Shown: one piece after another, positions 45,423 through 54,590 of the stretch
How the letters are laid out: every line of letters begins with the position of its first letter
Position numbering within the stretch: the first letter of the stretch is position 1
Source of the DNA: Bauldia sp.
GTDB lineage: Bacteria > Pseudomonadota > Alphaproteobacteria > Rhizobiales > Kaistiaceae
NCBI GenBank assembly: GCA_037200845.1
Contig: JBBCGQ010000001.1
Location: forward strand, 620,001 to 684,000
Direction: 5' to 3'
Length of the DNA: 64,000 nucleotides
Notes under the pieces: generated by a model
Seen by the model: only the letters and a program-made list of their open reading frames with translations
Databases searched by the model: none
What the model was told of the DNA's origin: nothing
Program-made: the position numbers and the translations under genes

Positions 45423-46103
45423 TCAGACGTTGACGAACGACTGATCCTTCACGTAGTCGCGGAACCCAGTGAGCGCCGCGTTGACCTTGGGCCAGCTCGG
45501 CAGCTTGCCGACTTCCTTCACCCAGCGATCGACGTTCGGATACGCCTTGAACTCGTCGCGCGTGACGATGCCGCAGGTGATCAGCGCGTAGCCGAAGATG
45601 TCGGCGATGGTCATCTCGTTGCCGACCAGGAACTTGTTGCCCCTGCCGAGCCAGTGCTCGTTCAGCACCGTCAGCCACTTCTGGGTCTGGCCCTTGCCCC
45701 ATTCGATGGTGTGCTTCTGGGCCTCGTCGGTCTGCCGCTTGTGGTGCGGATAAATCTGCGGGTAGACGACGTTGTAGGCGTAGTCGCGGTAGAAGCCGGT
45801 GTTGAACCAGTCCATCAGCTCATTGACCTTGGCGCGCTTCTTCAACTCTTTCGGATAGAGCGCGAGGTTAAATTTCTCGGCGAGATATTTCATGATCGCC
45901 GAGCTTTCCGTCAGCACAAAGCCTTCGTCGTCTAGCGTCGGCACCAGGCCGTTCGGATTGAGCGACGTATACGGCTCGCTGGTGTGCTCGCTCTTGTAGA
46001 AATCGAGCGCTACTTCCTCGATCGGCAGCTTGTTTTCCGAGATCAGCGCCCGGATCGGACGGCTCGTGTTGGAAACCTCGAGTATGTACAGCTTGGCGGT
46101 CAT
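45423..46103 (-). CDS. Glutathione S-transferase family protein
   Basis: 226 residues from ATG 46103 (RBS GGGAGGAATG). N-terminal thioredoxin-fold (1-80): KLYILEVSNTSRPIRALISE, NPNGLVPTLDDEGFVLTESS with the cis-Pro and the glutathione-binding ESS. The all-helical C-terminal domain contains NKFLVGNEMTIADIFGYALI, the usual N-capping motif. Ser12 or Asn11 region is the likely catalytic position (theta/beta-like). In aromatic-degradation neighbourhoods such GSTs isomerise ring-cleavage products or detoxify quinones. Confidence 0.9.
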   Translation of the reverse strand: MTAKLYILEVSNTSRPIRALISENKLPIEEVALDFYKSEHTSEPYTSLNPNGLVPTLDDEGFVLTESSAIMKYLAEKFNLALYPKELKKRAKVNELMDWFNTGFYRDYAYNVVYPQIYPHHKRQTDEAQKHTIEWGKGQTQKWLTVLNEHWLGRGNKFLVGNEMTIADIFGYALITCGIVTRDEFKAYPNVDRWVKEVGKLPSWPKVNAALTGFRDYVKDQSFVNV

Positions 46104-46205
46104 TGCATTCCTCCCATTCTTGCCCGGCCGTCGCTTCCCTGGCCGTATTCCGGATATCGTAGCTAACACGTTGCGGCGCGTGCCTATTTTAGCGTCCCGT
46201 GCGGC

Positions 46206-46883
46206 CTAGGACGACACCTTCGCCCTGCCTCTAGCGCGCTTTTTCTTCGCCGCCGGTTCGACACCCATGATCCGCTTCTTGCCTTCGCCGGCCTTGGCCT
46301 TCTCGTAAGGGTTCTTGGCGGAGCGATCCTTGGACAGGCTGCCGCGATCCTCGCGGATCATGTCCTCGATCGCGTCGGCGAGGTGCTCTTCCTTGATGTT
46401 GTAGTCGCCGCGCGCGACGCGAATGCGGTGCGCCGCGAGCAGCACCTCGGCATGCGTCCGCCCCTCCGGTGGAAAAAAGCGATACGACGCGAGTTCGAGC
46501 AGTTGTCCGAGCGGATCGCGGAAATAGATCGAGTCCATGAAGCCGCGATCCTTCGGCCCGCTGTTCGAAATGCCGCGCTCGGCGAGGCGCTCGACGCATT
46601 GCGCAAACATCGCGTGCGAGACGTTGAAAGCGATGTGATGGACGTCGCCGATCTCCGTCGGGTTGGCCGTCGGATCGGGCTTGCGCGTCTCGTTGGTAAA
46701 GATCGTGATCAGGCGCCCATCGCCCGGATCGAAGTAGAGATGGCTCTCCTCCGGCACATCGAGGTTGGGTTGATCGAAGACGAACGGCATGCCCAGCACG
46801 CCCTCCCAGAAGTCGATCGTGCTGCGACGGTCGGCGCCGACCAGCGTTATGTGATGGACCCCCTGTGTCTGCAGCTTGCGCAA
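46206..46883 (-). CDS. VOC (glyoxalase/extradiol dioxygenase) superfamily protein
   Basis: ~225 residues from TTG 46883, supported by GGAGGAGCC a few bases upstream; longer frames to 47084 lack a good ribosome-binding site. QGVHHITLVGADRRSTIDFW and DVHHIAFNVSHAMFAQCVER give the two paired beta-alpha-beta-beta-beta modules with His ligands near residues 10 and 85, and DPLGQLLELASYRF supplies the Glu ligand. The last ~60 residues are Lys/Arg-rich and probably disordered. Metal-dependent lyase, isomerase or dioxygenase; substrate unknown. Confidence 0.85.
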   Translation of the reverse strand: MRKLQTQGVHHITLVGADRRSTIDFWEGVLGMPFVFDQPNLDVPEESHLYFDPGDGRLITIFTNETRKPDPTANPTEIGDVHHIAFNVSHAMFAQCVERLAERGISNSGPKDRGFMDSIYFRDPLGQLLELASYRFFPPEGRTHAEVLLAAHRIRVARGDYNIKEEHLADAIEDMIREDRGSLSKDRSAKNPYEKAKAGEGKKRIMGVEPAAKKKRARGRAKVSS

Positions 46884-47089
46884 GTTTTGGCTCCTCCGGA
46901 ACGGGCGTTTTGAACCCGGGACAGCATAGCGCCCGGCGCGCGCCGCGTCTCGATTTGAGGGCGCCGATGCCGCTGATTTTACTGCAAAATCATGCCTCCG
47001 ACGCATGACAATCGAGGGCGGTTCCCATAGGCTCCAGTGCTGGGACGAAGGAGCAGGAACAAGCTCCAATTCCAGGGGGGGCATCGCCT

Positions 47090-48121
47090 ATGAACAAGCT
47101 GTTTCCGACGACGCTCGTCGGCTCATTTCCGCAGCCGGAATGGCTGATCGACCGCAAGAAACTTGCCGGCCGCTTTCCACCGCGCGTGCGGGCGCTCGAG
47201 CTGTGGCGCGTCGCACCGGAGTATCTCGCGCAGGCGCAGGACGACGCCACCGTGCTCGCGATCAAGGCGCAGGAGGAAGCCGGCCTCGACATCATCACCG
47301 ACGGCGAGATGCGCCGCGAGAGCTACTCGAACCGCTTCGCTACCGCGCTGGAAGGCGTCGACCTCGACAATCCCGGCACGGCCCTGGATCGCTCAGGTCA
47401 TCCCAATCCCGTGCCCCGCGTTGCCGGCAAGATCAGGCGCAAGCATGCTGTCGAGGTGCGCGATCTCGAATTCCTGAAGGCGAACACCGACCGCATGGTG
47501 AAGATCACCGTGCCCGGACCCTTCACGATGTCGCAACAGGCGCAGAACGATTTCTACAAGAGCGAGGAAGAGATGGCGCTCGACTATGCCGCGGCGGTCA
47601 ACGAGGAGATCAAGGATCTTTTCGCCGCCGGCGCCGACATCGTGCAGATCGACGAACCCTACATGCAGGCGCGGCCGGACAAGGCCCGCGCCTTCGGCCT
47701 GAAGGCGGTGAACCGTGCGCTTGACGGCGTGGTCGGCATGACGGCGCTGCACATCTGCTTCGGCTATGCGGCCATCATCCACGAGCGGCCGCACGGCTAC
47801 TCGTTCCTGCCGGAACTTGCGGATACGCCGGTGAAGCAGATCTCGATCGAGACGGCTCAGTCCAATCTCGATACGTCTGTGCTGGCTAAGCTGCCGGGCA
47901 AGACGATCCTCGTCGGCGTCCTCGATCTTTCCGACATGAACGTCGAGACGCCCGAGAAGGTCGCCGAGCGCATCCGCAAGGCGTTGCCCTACGTGCCGGC
48001 TGAGAAGATCGTGGTCGCGCCGGACTGTGGGCTCAAGTATCTGCCGCGCGAGGTCGCGCTCGGCAAGATGAAAGCGATGGTCGACGGCGCCGCGATCGTG
48101 CGCCGCGAGTTGGCTGGCTGA
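47090..48121 (+). CDS. MetE C-terminal-like (cobalamin-independent methionine synthase family) protein
   Basis: 343-residue TIM barrel equal to the catalytic half of MetE, without the N-terminal half. FPTTLVGSFPQPEWLIDRKK begins it; DIITDGEMRRESYSNRF and ADIVQIDEPYMQ carry conserved acid residues. Zinc ligands: ALHICFG (His, Cys), SIETAQS (Glu) and VAPDCGLKYLPRE (Cys). Stand-alone members are archaeal-type methionine synthases, or thiol transferases such as epoxyalkane:CoM transferase. Here, between GST/VOC genes and an aromatic operon, a thiol- or methyl-transfer role in degradation is possible. Divergent from the VOC gene over 206 bp. Confidence 0.85.
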   Translation: MNKLFPTTLVGSFPQPEWLIDRKKLAGRFPPRVRALELWRVAPEYLAQAQDDATVLAIKAQEEAGLDIITDGEMRRESYSNRFATALEGVDLDNPGTALDRSGHPNPVPRVAGKIRRKHAVEVRDLEFLKANTDRMVKITVPGPFTMSQQAQNDFYKSEEEMALDYAAAVNEEIKDLFAAGADIVQIDEPYMQARPDKARAFGLKAVNRALDGVVGMTALHICFGYAAIIHERPHGYSFLPELADTPVKQISIETAQSNLDTSVLAKLPGKTILVGVLDLSDMNVETPEKVAERIRKALPYVPAEKIVVAPDCGLKYLPREVALGKMKAMVDGAAIVRRELAG

Positions 48122-48166
48122 CGACGGGCCGCGACGCCAGACAGCGGCGCCCCTCCGCGGACCTCG

Positions 48167-49075
48167 CTAGTTGCGCGACGCCTTGCGGAAGGTCGCCGGC
48201 GTGGTGTTGCACCAGCGGCGGAACATGCGCGTCAGGTGTTCCTGATGCGAGAAGCCGCAGGCAAACGCGATCTCGGCAATTGGATCGTTGGTCGTAAGCA
48301 GCATCCGCTGCGCGAGCTTGATCCGCATGACCAGCAGGTACTGGTGCGGCGGGATGCCGAGGCTGGTGCGGAATTGCCGGGCGACGTGGGATGGGCTGCG
48401 ATTTACCGCGTGGGCGATGTCGTCGAGGCTGATCGGCGAGGCGACGTGTGCCCGCATGTATTCCATCGCCTCGGCGACCAGCGGTCCGATGTTGCTGATC
48501 GGGGCGAGCGACGGCATCTGCCGGACCTTCTTGCCCGAGTGCCGGCGAATGAGCTGCGAGGCAATGGCACGGGAGAGGTAGTCGACGTAGAGCGAGGTGC
48601 CGTAGGCATCTTCTTCCAGCGCCGCACGGATGGCGCCGAGCAATGCCTGCATCGCCGCATCGGGCTCGAGAAACTGCGCCGGTATCTCGACGTGAGCGGG
48701 ATCGCCGTCGAGCAGATCGGCAGCGACCTCCTCGATGATCGCGCGTCGGACGTAGACGTGCAGCGTCGACAGCGCGCCCATCAGGCGGACTCCGAAATCC
48801 ATTCCGCCTGGCACCAGATGGATACCGCCGGCCGGCATCACGCAGCGCGCCGGTTTCGGCCCGCTCAGGCGATCGATCGGCACCGGTCCATCCAGATGGA
48901 GGACGATCAACTGGTCGTTCACCGCGGGGAAATATCCCTCGTAGGGAAGCTCGCGCTGCGCCGAGGCATAGAGCGAGGTCCAACCGAACTTATCGCTCGA
49001 CGCGCGGACGTGGTTTTCGGGGCGGGTCAGAATCCCGTGGGTTTCTTCGACCCGAAACGGCTCGATTCTATGCAT
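48167..49075 (-). CDS. AraC family transcriptional regulator
   Basis: 302 residues. N-terminal ~170: AraC-binding-like effector domain (YFPAVNDQLIVLHLDGPVPI; GGIHLVPGGMDFGVRLMGAL). C-terminal ~100: two HTH motifs, SPISLDDIAHAVNRSPSHVA and DPIAEIAFACGFSHQEHLTR, with the closing NTTPATFRKA typical of the family. It is the last gene of the minus-strand aromatic cluster, 126 bp downstream of the esterase, and is its most likely activator, with an aromatic as effector. Convergent with the MetE-like gene (45 bp gap). Confidence 0.92.
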   Translation of the reverse strand: MHRIEPFRVEETHGILTRPENHVRASSDKFGWTSLYASAQRELPYEGYFPAVNDQLIVLHLDGPVPIDRLSGPKPARCVMPAGGIHLVPGGMDFGVRLMGALSTLHVYVRRAIIEEVAADLLDGDPAHVEIPAQFLEPDAAMQALLGAIRAALEEDAYGTSLYVDYLSRAIASQLIRRHSGKKVRQMPSLAPISNIGPLVAEAMEYMRAHVASPISLDDIAHAVNRSPSHVARQFRTSLGIPPHQYLLVMRIKLAQRMLLTTNDPIAEIAFACGFSHQEHLTRMFRRWCNTTPATFRKASRN

Positions 49076-49201
49076 CGCGTCCTCCCGGACAGGGCCGTTT
49101 TCGGCCTCTATACGCCCACTCCACTTTCCTCCCTCGGAGGGGCGGCCCGAATGTCGCCCCTGCGCGCCTCCGTGGCAAGTCGCCGCGGGCTGATTTTAGG
49201 A

Positions 49202-49819
49202 TCAAATGCCCGAAAGCAGCCACCGGGCGGAGCCGATTTCCTCATCGGACACTTCATGAGGGCGTTCGGCGAATACCCGGGCCGTGGTAATCGCGCCAGA
49301 TCCGATCAGCCATTGCACGGTTTCGCGGACGCGCGCCGCCGGGACGAAAGGGTCGGTTTCGCTGGTCGTAATATATGCCGGCATCCCGTCGAGCTCGCGG
49401 CGCGCCGGCCATGTCGTGCCGACCGGACCGATAAGTCCGCCGGTCCAGAGGATCGCGCCGCCCAGCCGGCGCGGGTGGTGCGCGAGATACTCCGCGGTCA
49501 GGCATGCGCCCTGCGAGAAGCCACCGACGACCAGCTTTGCCGGATCGACGCCGCCGCCGATGAGACCGGCGACAATCGACTCGTAGCGCGCGATCGCACC
49601 GCCGAGGTGCGGCTCGTTTTCATCCAGCGGTGCGAGGAAGCTTTTCGGGTACCACGTGTTCCCGTCAGCGGACGGCAACACGTAGTGGATGTCGGGAATG
49701 CCGATGCGCTCGGCGAGCGCCCGCATGTAGTCCGGGGTGAGCGTGCGCCCATGCACCAGGACGACAGTGAGCCCCGGCTTGGCACCGGTACGGTATTCTA
49801 CCGGCGCGTTCTGATGCAC
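49202..49819 (-). CDS. Phospholipase/carboxylesterase-like hydrolase (MhqD-like)
   Basis: ~205 residues from GTG 49819, 14 bp after the dioxygenase gene. Alpha/beta hydrolase: oxyanion LTVVLVHGRT near residue 18, nucleophile elbow GGFSQGACL near 98, Asp in TTSETDPFVP near 155, His in AERPHEVSDEE near 185. The family (Abhydrolase_2) includes Bacillus MhqD, which is paired with the MhqO/MhqE dioxygenases in hydroquinone-response operons; that pairing is repeated here. It may hydrolyse an ester or a ring-cleavage product. Confidence 0.87.
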   Translation of the reverse strand: MHQNAPVEYRTGAKPGLTVVLVHGRTLTPDYMRALAERIGIPDIHYVLPSADGNTWYPKSFLAPLDENEPHLGGAIARYESIVAGLIGGGVDPAKLVVGGFSQGACLTAEYLAHHPRRLGGAILWTGGLIGPVGTTWPARRELDGMPAYITTSETDPFVPAARVRETVQWLIGSGAITTARVFAERPHEVSDEEIGSARWLLSGI

Positions 49820-49833
49820 GTGGTTCGCCCGGT

Positions 49834-50823
49834 TCAGGTACTGGCCTTCAGGCGGTTCGATTCCGGCACGACAATCTTCTCGAGCGGCGCGATGAGTTCG
49901 GCGCGACGGTCCTCCAGCCACGGCGGCAACAGCATGTGCTGACCGAGCTCTTCCAGCTTCTCGTCGACCATGAAGCCGATGTCGGTCGTGGCAAACTCGG
50001 TGAGGATGCCACCCGGCGAGCGCAGGTAGACCGAGTGGAAGTAGCCGCGGTTCTTCGATTCGGACACGTCGGTGTATCCGAGCCCCTCGAGGAACAGCTT
50101 GAGTTTCATTTGCACTTCGTCGTTCGCGACCGCAAAGGCGACGTGGTGCACGGTGCCCTCGCCGAATGTCCAGCTGCCCTGCGGCAGGTTGGGCTCGTGC
50201 TTCAGGACGACGGTCTTGCAGGGTCCGCCTCCCTGGATGTCGTAGCGGTGGAACGCCCCTTCCTCGCCCGACTTCTTGAAGCCGAGACCATCGACGAAAT
50301 AGTCGTGCTGGCTTTGCACGTCGCGCACCGACATGACGATGTAGTTGAAACCCTTGACCGAGTTGGCCTCGGAAATCTCGCTGGTCGTCCAGCCGGCGCG
50401 CTTGTCGCGATCGTCGCCGACCAATTCGTAGACGTTGCCGGCCGGGTCGGGGAAGCTGATGACGTTCTGGCCGAAGCGTTTCTGGATTCCCGAGTGCTTT
50501 ACCTTGTGCTTGTTGAGGTGGTTGACCCAGAAATCGAGTGAGTTCTCGGCGACCGAATAGCAGGTTCCTGCGATCTGCCCCGAACCGCGGCGGCCCATGA
50601 TGCCCGCCTGACGGTACGGGAACGTCGTCATGACCGTGCCGACTTCGGCATTCTTGTTGGCGTAATACAGGTGATAGATCGGCGTGGTGCCGTCGAGCAG
50701 CACGGTCTGCTTGATCATGCGCTGACCGATGACCTTGGTCATGAAATCGATGTCTTCCTGCGCCCGTCCTACGCACGACGTGACGTGATGGATGCCGGTG
50801 ACGAGCGTGTGTTCTTCGCGCAT
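49834..50823 (-). CDS. Ring-cleaving dioxygenase, VOC family (MhqO-like)
   Basis: 329 residues from ATG 50823 with GGAGGAACCC upstream. Two VOC modules: VTGIHHVTSCVGRAQEDIDF at the start and GTVHHVAFAVANDEVQMKLK near 205, with His ligands, and GGILTEFATTDIGF with the Glu ligand near 270. This matches the MhqO/MhqA/PcpA-LinE group that cleave hydroquinones with Fe(II). In this operon it could cleave hydroquinone-type side products alongside the intradiol enzyme. A 96-bp gap separates it from the hydroxylase gene. Confidence 0.88.
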   Translation of the reverse strand: MREEHTLVTGIHHVTSCVGRAQEDIDFMTKVIGQRMIKQTVLLDGTTPIYHLYYANKNAEVGTVMTTFPYRQAGIMGRRGSGQIAGTCYSVAENSLDFWVNHLNKHKVKHSGIQKRFGQNVISFPDPAGNVYELVGDDRDKRAGWTTSEISEANSVKGFNYIVMSVRDVQSQHDYFVDGLGFKKSGEEGAFHRYDIQGGGPCKTVVLKHEPNLPQGSWTFGEGTVHHVAFAVANDEVQMKLKLFLEGLGYTDVSESKNRGYFHSVYLRSPGGILTEFATTDIGFMVDEKLEELGQHMLLPPWLEDRRAELIAPLEKIVVPESNRLKAST

Positions 50824-50919
50824 GGGTTCCTCCGGAAAAGGCATTGTCCAAAGACTAGGCGGCGCCCGCCCTGGTTCACCTGCACGTTCCCGCCAAAAAC
50901 ACTGCACGAAACGATCGTG

Positions 50920-52659
50920 CTATTTCCCCAAAATGCGGGCCAAAGCAGCCGCGAGCGCCGCCTCGCCGCCGGCGGTCCATTTCTTTGCCCGCCACGCAAC
51001 AACGTCGTCCGGCCGGACAAGAATTGCGCCGTCGTCTTCGATCTCGGAGGCGCGCGCCCAGTCCCCGAAGGGATCCTCGTAGTCGCACGCCGGTCCCACG
51101 GTGACCGTCGCCAGCGGCAATCCCGTTGCTGCCCCGATCGCGGTGGCCGCCTTGCGCCAGCCGTCGCCGCCGATGCCGGTCAGCAACGTGAAGCGCCCGT
51201 GGCCGACGATGTCGAGGCTGGAGTAGTTGGTGCGATCCCTGGTCAGCCAGACGTGCGGCAGGCGCGCGCCGGGCACCGTCGATTGCTGGTAGACGAGTTC
51301 GGGGTCCTCCTTGAACGTGTGCACATCGCCCCTCTCCATCACCACCGCGTCCGAGCCGTAGCGCTGGTTCATCTCGACGCCGTGCGCATCGAATTCGTAG
51401 ACCTTGAAGGCGATCGCTTCGCGCAGCCGCTTGCGCCGTTCCATCGCTTCCGGCGATGCCGCCTTCCGCGCTTCCATGTTGGCATTCATGACTTCCGGGT
51501 CCGTCGATTCGAGCAGGCCGAGCGCACCGAAGATCGGCCCGAACTCGGCGATCGACTTGTTGGCGCGCTCGACGATCTGCTTGCCGATCGGCGAACGCTC
51601 CGCGTCGTAGCTCGCCAGAAGCTTGTCCGAGGCGTGGCCCTTGATCACCATCGCCAGCTTCCAGGCGAGGTTGAAGGCATCCTGGATCGACGTGTTGGAG
51701 CCGAGGCCGTTCGACGGCGGATGGCGGTGGACGGCATCGCCCATGCAGAACACGCGGCCTTTCTGGTAACTCTTGGCGAACATGTGGTTGACGGTCCACG
51801 TTGACCACGACGTCACTTCGAGCGGGATGTCCGGATCGCCGATGAGCTGGTGCGCGAGTTGCTCGCAGATCTCCTTCGTCACTTCCGGCGGCGGCTGGTT
51901 GATGTCGTAGCCCCACACGATCAGCCACTCGCTCCATGTCCGGATCATGCGAACGAGGCCCATGCCGATACCGCCGACGTTGGAGCCCGGCTGCAGCACC
52001 CAGTAGAGGACGCTCGGCCGGTGGGCGACGTACTTCGACAGATCGGACTTGAAGAGAATGTTGATCGATCCGCCGACGCCCATCTTGCCTTCCATCGGCA
52101 GGCCGATGTCGGCGGCGACCTTGGAATTGCCGCCGTCGGCGCCGATCAGATACTTCGCCCGGATCGGATAGGTCTCGCCGCTCACGCGGTCGCGCACCGT
52201 TGCGGTGACGCCGTTGGCGTCCTGCTCGAGCGACAGGTATTCGGTCGACAGGCGGGCGCGCGTGCCACGCTCGCAGGCGGCGCCGAACAGGATCGGCTCA
52301 AGATAATTCTGCGGCAGATCGACCATCGTGGTCGGGCTGGCGATCTTGTGACGCGCCTGCGTGTAGGGATCCGAGCCCCAGCTCCGCATGCGGCCGAGTT
52401 CCTCGCCGGCCAGCGACGTGCAGAACACGTTGTTGCCCATGAGTTCGTTGGGCGTCGCATAGAGCATCGCCTCCTGCTCAAGGCCGAGGTCGCGGATCAC
52501 CTCCATCGCCCGCTGGTTGGTGATGTGGGCGCGCGGCGTGTCCGACAGCCACCGGTATTTGGTGACCAGGATGCTTTCGATGCCGTACGTCGAAAGCAGC
52601 GCCGCCGAGGTCGAACCCGCCGGCCCGCTGCCGACCACCAGAACATCGGTCTCGATCAT
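50920..52659 (-). CDS. FAD-dependent aromatic hydroxylase (PheA/TfdB family), resorcinol hydroxylase-like
   Basis: 579 residues from ATG 52659, which overlaps the dioxygenase stop (TGATG). FAD motifs: DVLVVGSGPAGSTSA at residues 4-18, the DG fingerprint KYLIGADGGNSKVA near 165, and GRVFCMGDAVHRHPPSNGLG near 295. The C-terminal thioredoxin-like domain of the phenol hydroxylase group extends to LARILGK. It uses NAD(P)H and O2 to add ortho OH to a phenol. With a hydroxyquinol-type dioxygenase and maleylacetate reductase in the same operon, conversion of resorcinol or a related phenol to hydroxyquinol is the best prediction. Confidence 0.88.
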   Translation of the reverse strand: MIETDVLVVGSGPAGSTSAALLSTYGIESILVTKYRWLSDTPRAHITNQRAMEVIRDLGLEQEAMLYATPNELMGNNVFCTSLAGEELGRMRSWGSDPYTQARHKIASPTTMVDLPQNYLEPILFGAACERGTRARLSTEYLSLEQDANGVTATVRDRVSGETYPIRAKYLIGADGGNSKVAADIGLPMEGKMGVGGSINILFKSDLSKYVAHRPSVLYWVLQPGSNVGGIGMGLVRMIRTWSEWLIVWGYDINQPPPEVTKEICEQLAHQLIGDPDIPLEVTSWSTWTVNHMFAKSYQKGRVFCMGDAVHRHPPSNGLGSNTSIQDAFNLAWKLAMVIKGHASDKLLASYDAERSPIGKQIVERANKSIAEFGPIFGALGLLESTDPEVMNANMEARKAASPEAMERRKRLREAIAFKVYEFDAHGVEMNQRYGSDAVVMERGDVHTFKEDPELVYQQSTVPGARLPHVWLTRDRTNYSSLDIVGHGRFTLLTGIGGDGWRKAATAIGAATGLPLATVTVGPACDYEDPFGDWARASEIEDDGAILVRPDDVVAWRAKKWTAGGEAALAAALARILGK

Positions 52660-53525
52660 CACGCACGCTCCCTGGGCTTCAGTCCGAATGTGTGGTCCAG
52701 ACTCTCCCAACCGCCCTTCAGCGGCTTGCCGGGGGCCTGCCCCGTCTCCTTGGCGAGGCTGACGATCAGCGACTGCTTCACGCCGAATACGGCGTCGCTA
52801 TCGAGATAGGGGTCGCCATCGACGAAAAGGTGGGTGACCAGCGTGTCGTAGCCGGCGTGCGCAATCATGAAATGGATATGCGCCGGGCGGTACGGATGAC
52901 GTTTGGTCGCCTTCAGCATTTCGCCCACGGGGCCATCGTCGGGGATCGGGTAGTACTTCGGCGCGATCGTCCAGAAGGCGAAGCGGCCGTCCTTGTCGGC
53001 GATCAGCCGCGCGCGCAGGCTCGGATCGTCGGTGTGCTTCTGCACGTCGTAGAAGCCGTCGTCGTCGGCCTGCCAGATGTCGACGATGGCGCCGGGCAGC
53101 TTGGCGCCGTTCGGCGCGGTCACCGTGCCGGTGACGTAGAGCGGAGTGCCCTCCAGGCCGGCGGTAATGTCGGCGCCGTTCGGCTTCACCGGCGGATCCT
53201 GAACGTAGAAAGGACCGAGCACCGTGGTCTCCGTGGCGCCGGCGGGCTGGCGGTGGTTGATGGCGTCGACCAGCATCGAGATGCCGAGCGTATCGGAGAG
53301 CAGGATGAATTCCTGCCGCTTGTCGTCGCTCATGTGGCCGGTGCGCGTGAGGAACATGATCGCCGCGAACCACTCGTCCTGCGTCAGCTCGACGTCACGC
53401 ACGAAATCGTGGGCGTGGCGGACGAGACTGTCGATGATGCGCTTGAGCCTCGGGTTCGGTGTGTCCTTGAAGCGGGCGATGACGGCCTCGGTTATGGAGT
53501 CTTCGTTGAAGTCGCGTGTCGACAT
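52659..53525 (-). CDS. Intradiol ring-cleavage dioxygenase, hydroxyquinol 1,2-dioxygenase-like
   Basis: 288 residues. Catechol-dioxygenase N-terminal helical domain (ITEAVIARFKDTPNPRLKRI), then the Fe(III) barrel: ETTVLGPFYVQDPPV, IVDIWQADDDGFYDVQ with the first Tyr, APKYYPIPDDGPVG with the second Tyr, and HPYRPAHIHFMIAH with the two His ligands. The short PIPDDGPVG loop and overall size match hydroxyquinol/chlorocatechol enzymes. Cleaves hydroxyquinol to maleylacetate, which is supplied to the reductase encoded at the operon's start. 3 bp after livM. Confidence 0.92.
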   Translation of the reverse strand: MSTRDFNEDSITEAVIARFKDTPNPRLKRIIDSLVRHAHDFVRDVELTQDEWFAAIMFLTRTGHMSDDKRQEFILLSDTLGISMLVDAINHRQPAGATETTVLGPFYVQDPPVKPNGADITAGLEGTPLYVTGTVTAPNGAKLPGAIVDIWQADDDGFYDVQKHTDDPSLRARLIADKDGRFAFWTIAPKYYPIPDDGPVGEMLKATKRHPYRPAHIHFMIAHAGYDTLVTHLFVDGDPYLDSDAVFGVKQSLIVSLAKETGQAPGKPLKGGWESLDHTFGLKPRERA

Positions 53526-53528
53526 TAG

Positions 53529-54590
53529 TCACGCCTCCGGTGTTGCGGACGGCGACGCCGGTTCAAGGCGGCGGCGCGTCGGGAAGAGATGGATGCCGGT
53601 GCGGGCGCTGAAGACGCCCCAAATGCCCTTTGGTGCGATCAGCATGACCGCGATGCCGAGCAGGCCGAGCAGGATCAGGTACCAGGGGCCGTAGCCGGAC
53701 AGCGTCGAGCGCAGTACGACGAAGATGACAGTGCCGACGATCGGTCCCTCGATGGTACCGATGCCGCCGATCACCACGATGAAGATGACGTAGGCGGTCC
53801 AGTCGAGCACGGAGAAGGCAGCATCCGGCGAGATGCGGCCGGTGTCGAGGAAGTAGAGCGCGCCCGCAGCGGCGGTGCCGGCGGCGGCGATCGTGTAGAC
53901 CAGCAGCTTGTTCCGCCAAACGTCGATGCCGACGCTTTCGGCCGCGATCTCGCCGTCGCGGATCGCCGACAGCGCCAGTCCAAGCCGGGAGCGCAGCAGC
54001 CAGTAGATCGCTGCGATGACGGCGATCATGGTCGCGAGCGCGATCCAGTAAACCAGAATTTCGCGCGCCGCCGCGGCCCTGACGCCGAACAGCTCGGCGA
54101 CCCACTCGATGCCGACGACGCGGTTCAGCGCCGCGCCCGGAAGCGACGTGCCGGTGCCGCCGCCAAGCGCCTTCCACTGGGCGAGCAGCAGGCGGAACAC
54201 TTCCGCCACGACCCAGGTGATGACGGCGAAATAGGCGCCCTGCATCCGCAGCACGGTGATGCCGACGGGCACGGCGATCGCGGCGACCACGATCGTCGCC
54301 AGCAGCACGGCGAGCAGCGGATCGAGGCCGAAGGTGATGATGCCCGCGAACAGGGCATAGCCGCCGAGGCCGACGAACGCCTGCTGCCCGACCGAGATCA
54401 GCCCGGCATAGCCGGCCAGCAGGTTCCAGCACTGTGCCATTGCGACCAGCAGGAAGATCAGCAGCAGATCCTGCAACAGCGAGCGCGGCACGAAATGCGG
54501 CGCCGCGGCAAGCAGCACGACGACAATTGTCGAGCCGATCAGTGCCCAGCGCGAAATGTCGGTCGTGGTGACGGAGACATATTTCGCCAT
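53529..54590 (-). CDS. livM: Branched-chain-type ABC permease (LivM-like)
   Basis: 353 residues from ATG 54590 (overlaps the livH-like stop by 1 bp). ~9 hydrophobic helices; the signature LLAGYAGLISVGQQAFVGLG near residue 55 and the cytoplasmic loop RSRLGLALSAIRDGEIAAES near 215 that contacts the ATPases. It ends with a basic-proline tail. Forms the transmembrane pair with the LivH-like protein. Location inside an aromatic operon suggests uptake of an aromatic compound rather than an amino acid. Confidence 0.92.
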   Translation of the reverse strand: MAKYVSVTTTDISRWALIGSTIVVVLLAAAPHFVPRSLLQDLLLIFLLVAMAQCWNLLAGYAGLISVGQQAFVGLGGYALFAGIITFGLDPLLAVLLATIVVAAIAVPVGITVLRMQGAYFAVITWVVAEVFRLLLAQWKALGGGTGTSLPGAALNRVVGIEWVAELFGVRAAAAREILVYWIALATMIAVIAAIYWLLRSRLGLALSAIRDGEIAAESVGIDVWRNKLLVYTIAAAGTAAAGALYFLDTGRISPDAAFSVLDWTAYVIFIVVIGGIGTIEGPIVGTVIFVVLRSTLSGYGPWYLILLGLLGIAVMLIAPKGIWGVFSARTGIHLFPTRRRLEPASPSATPEA

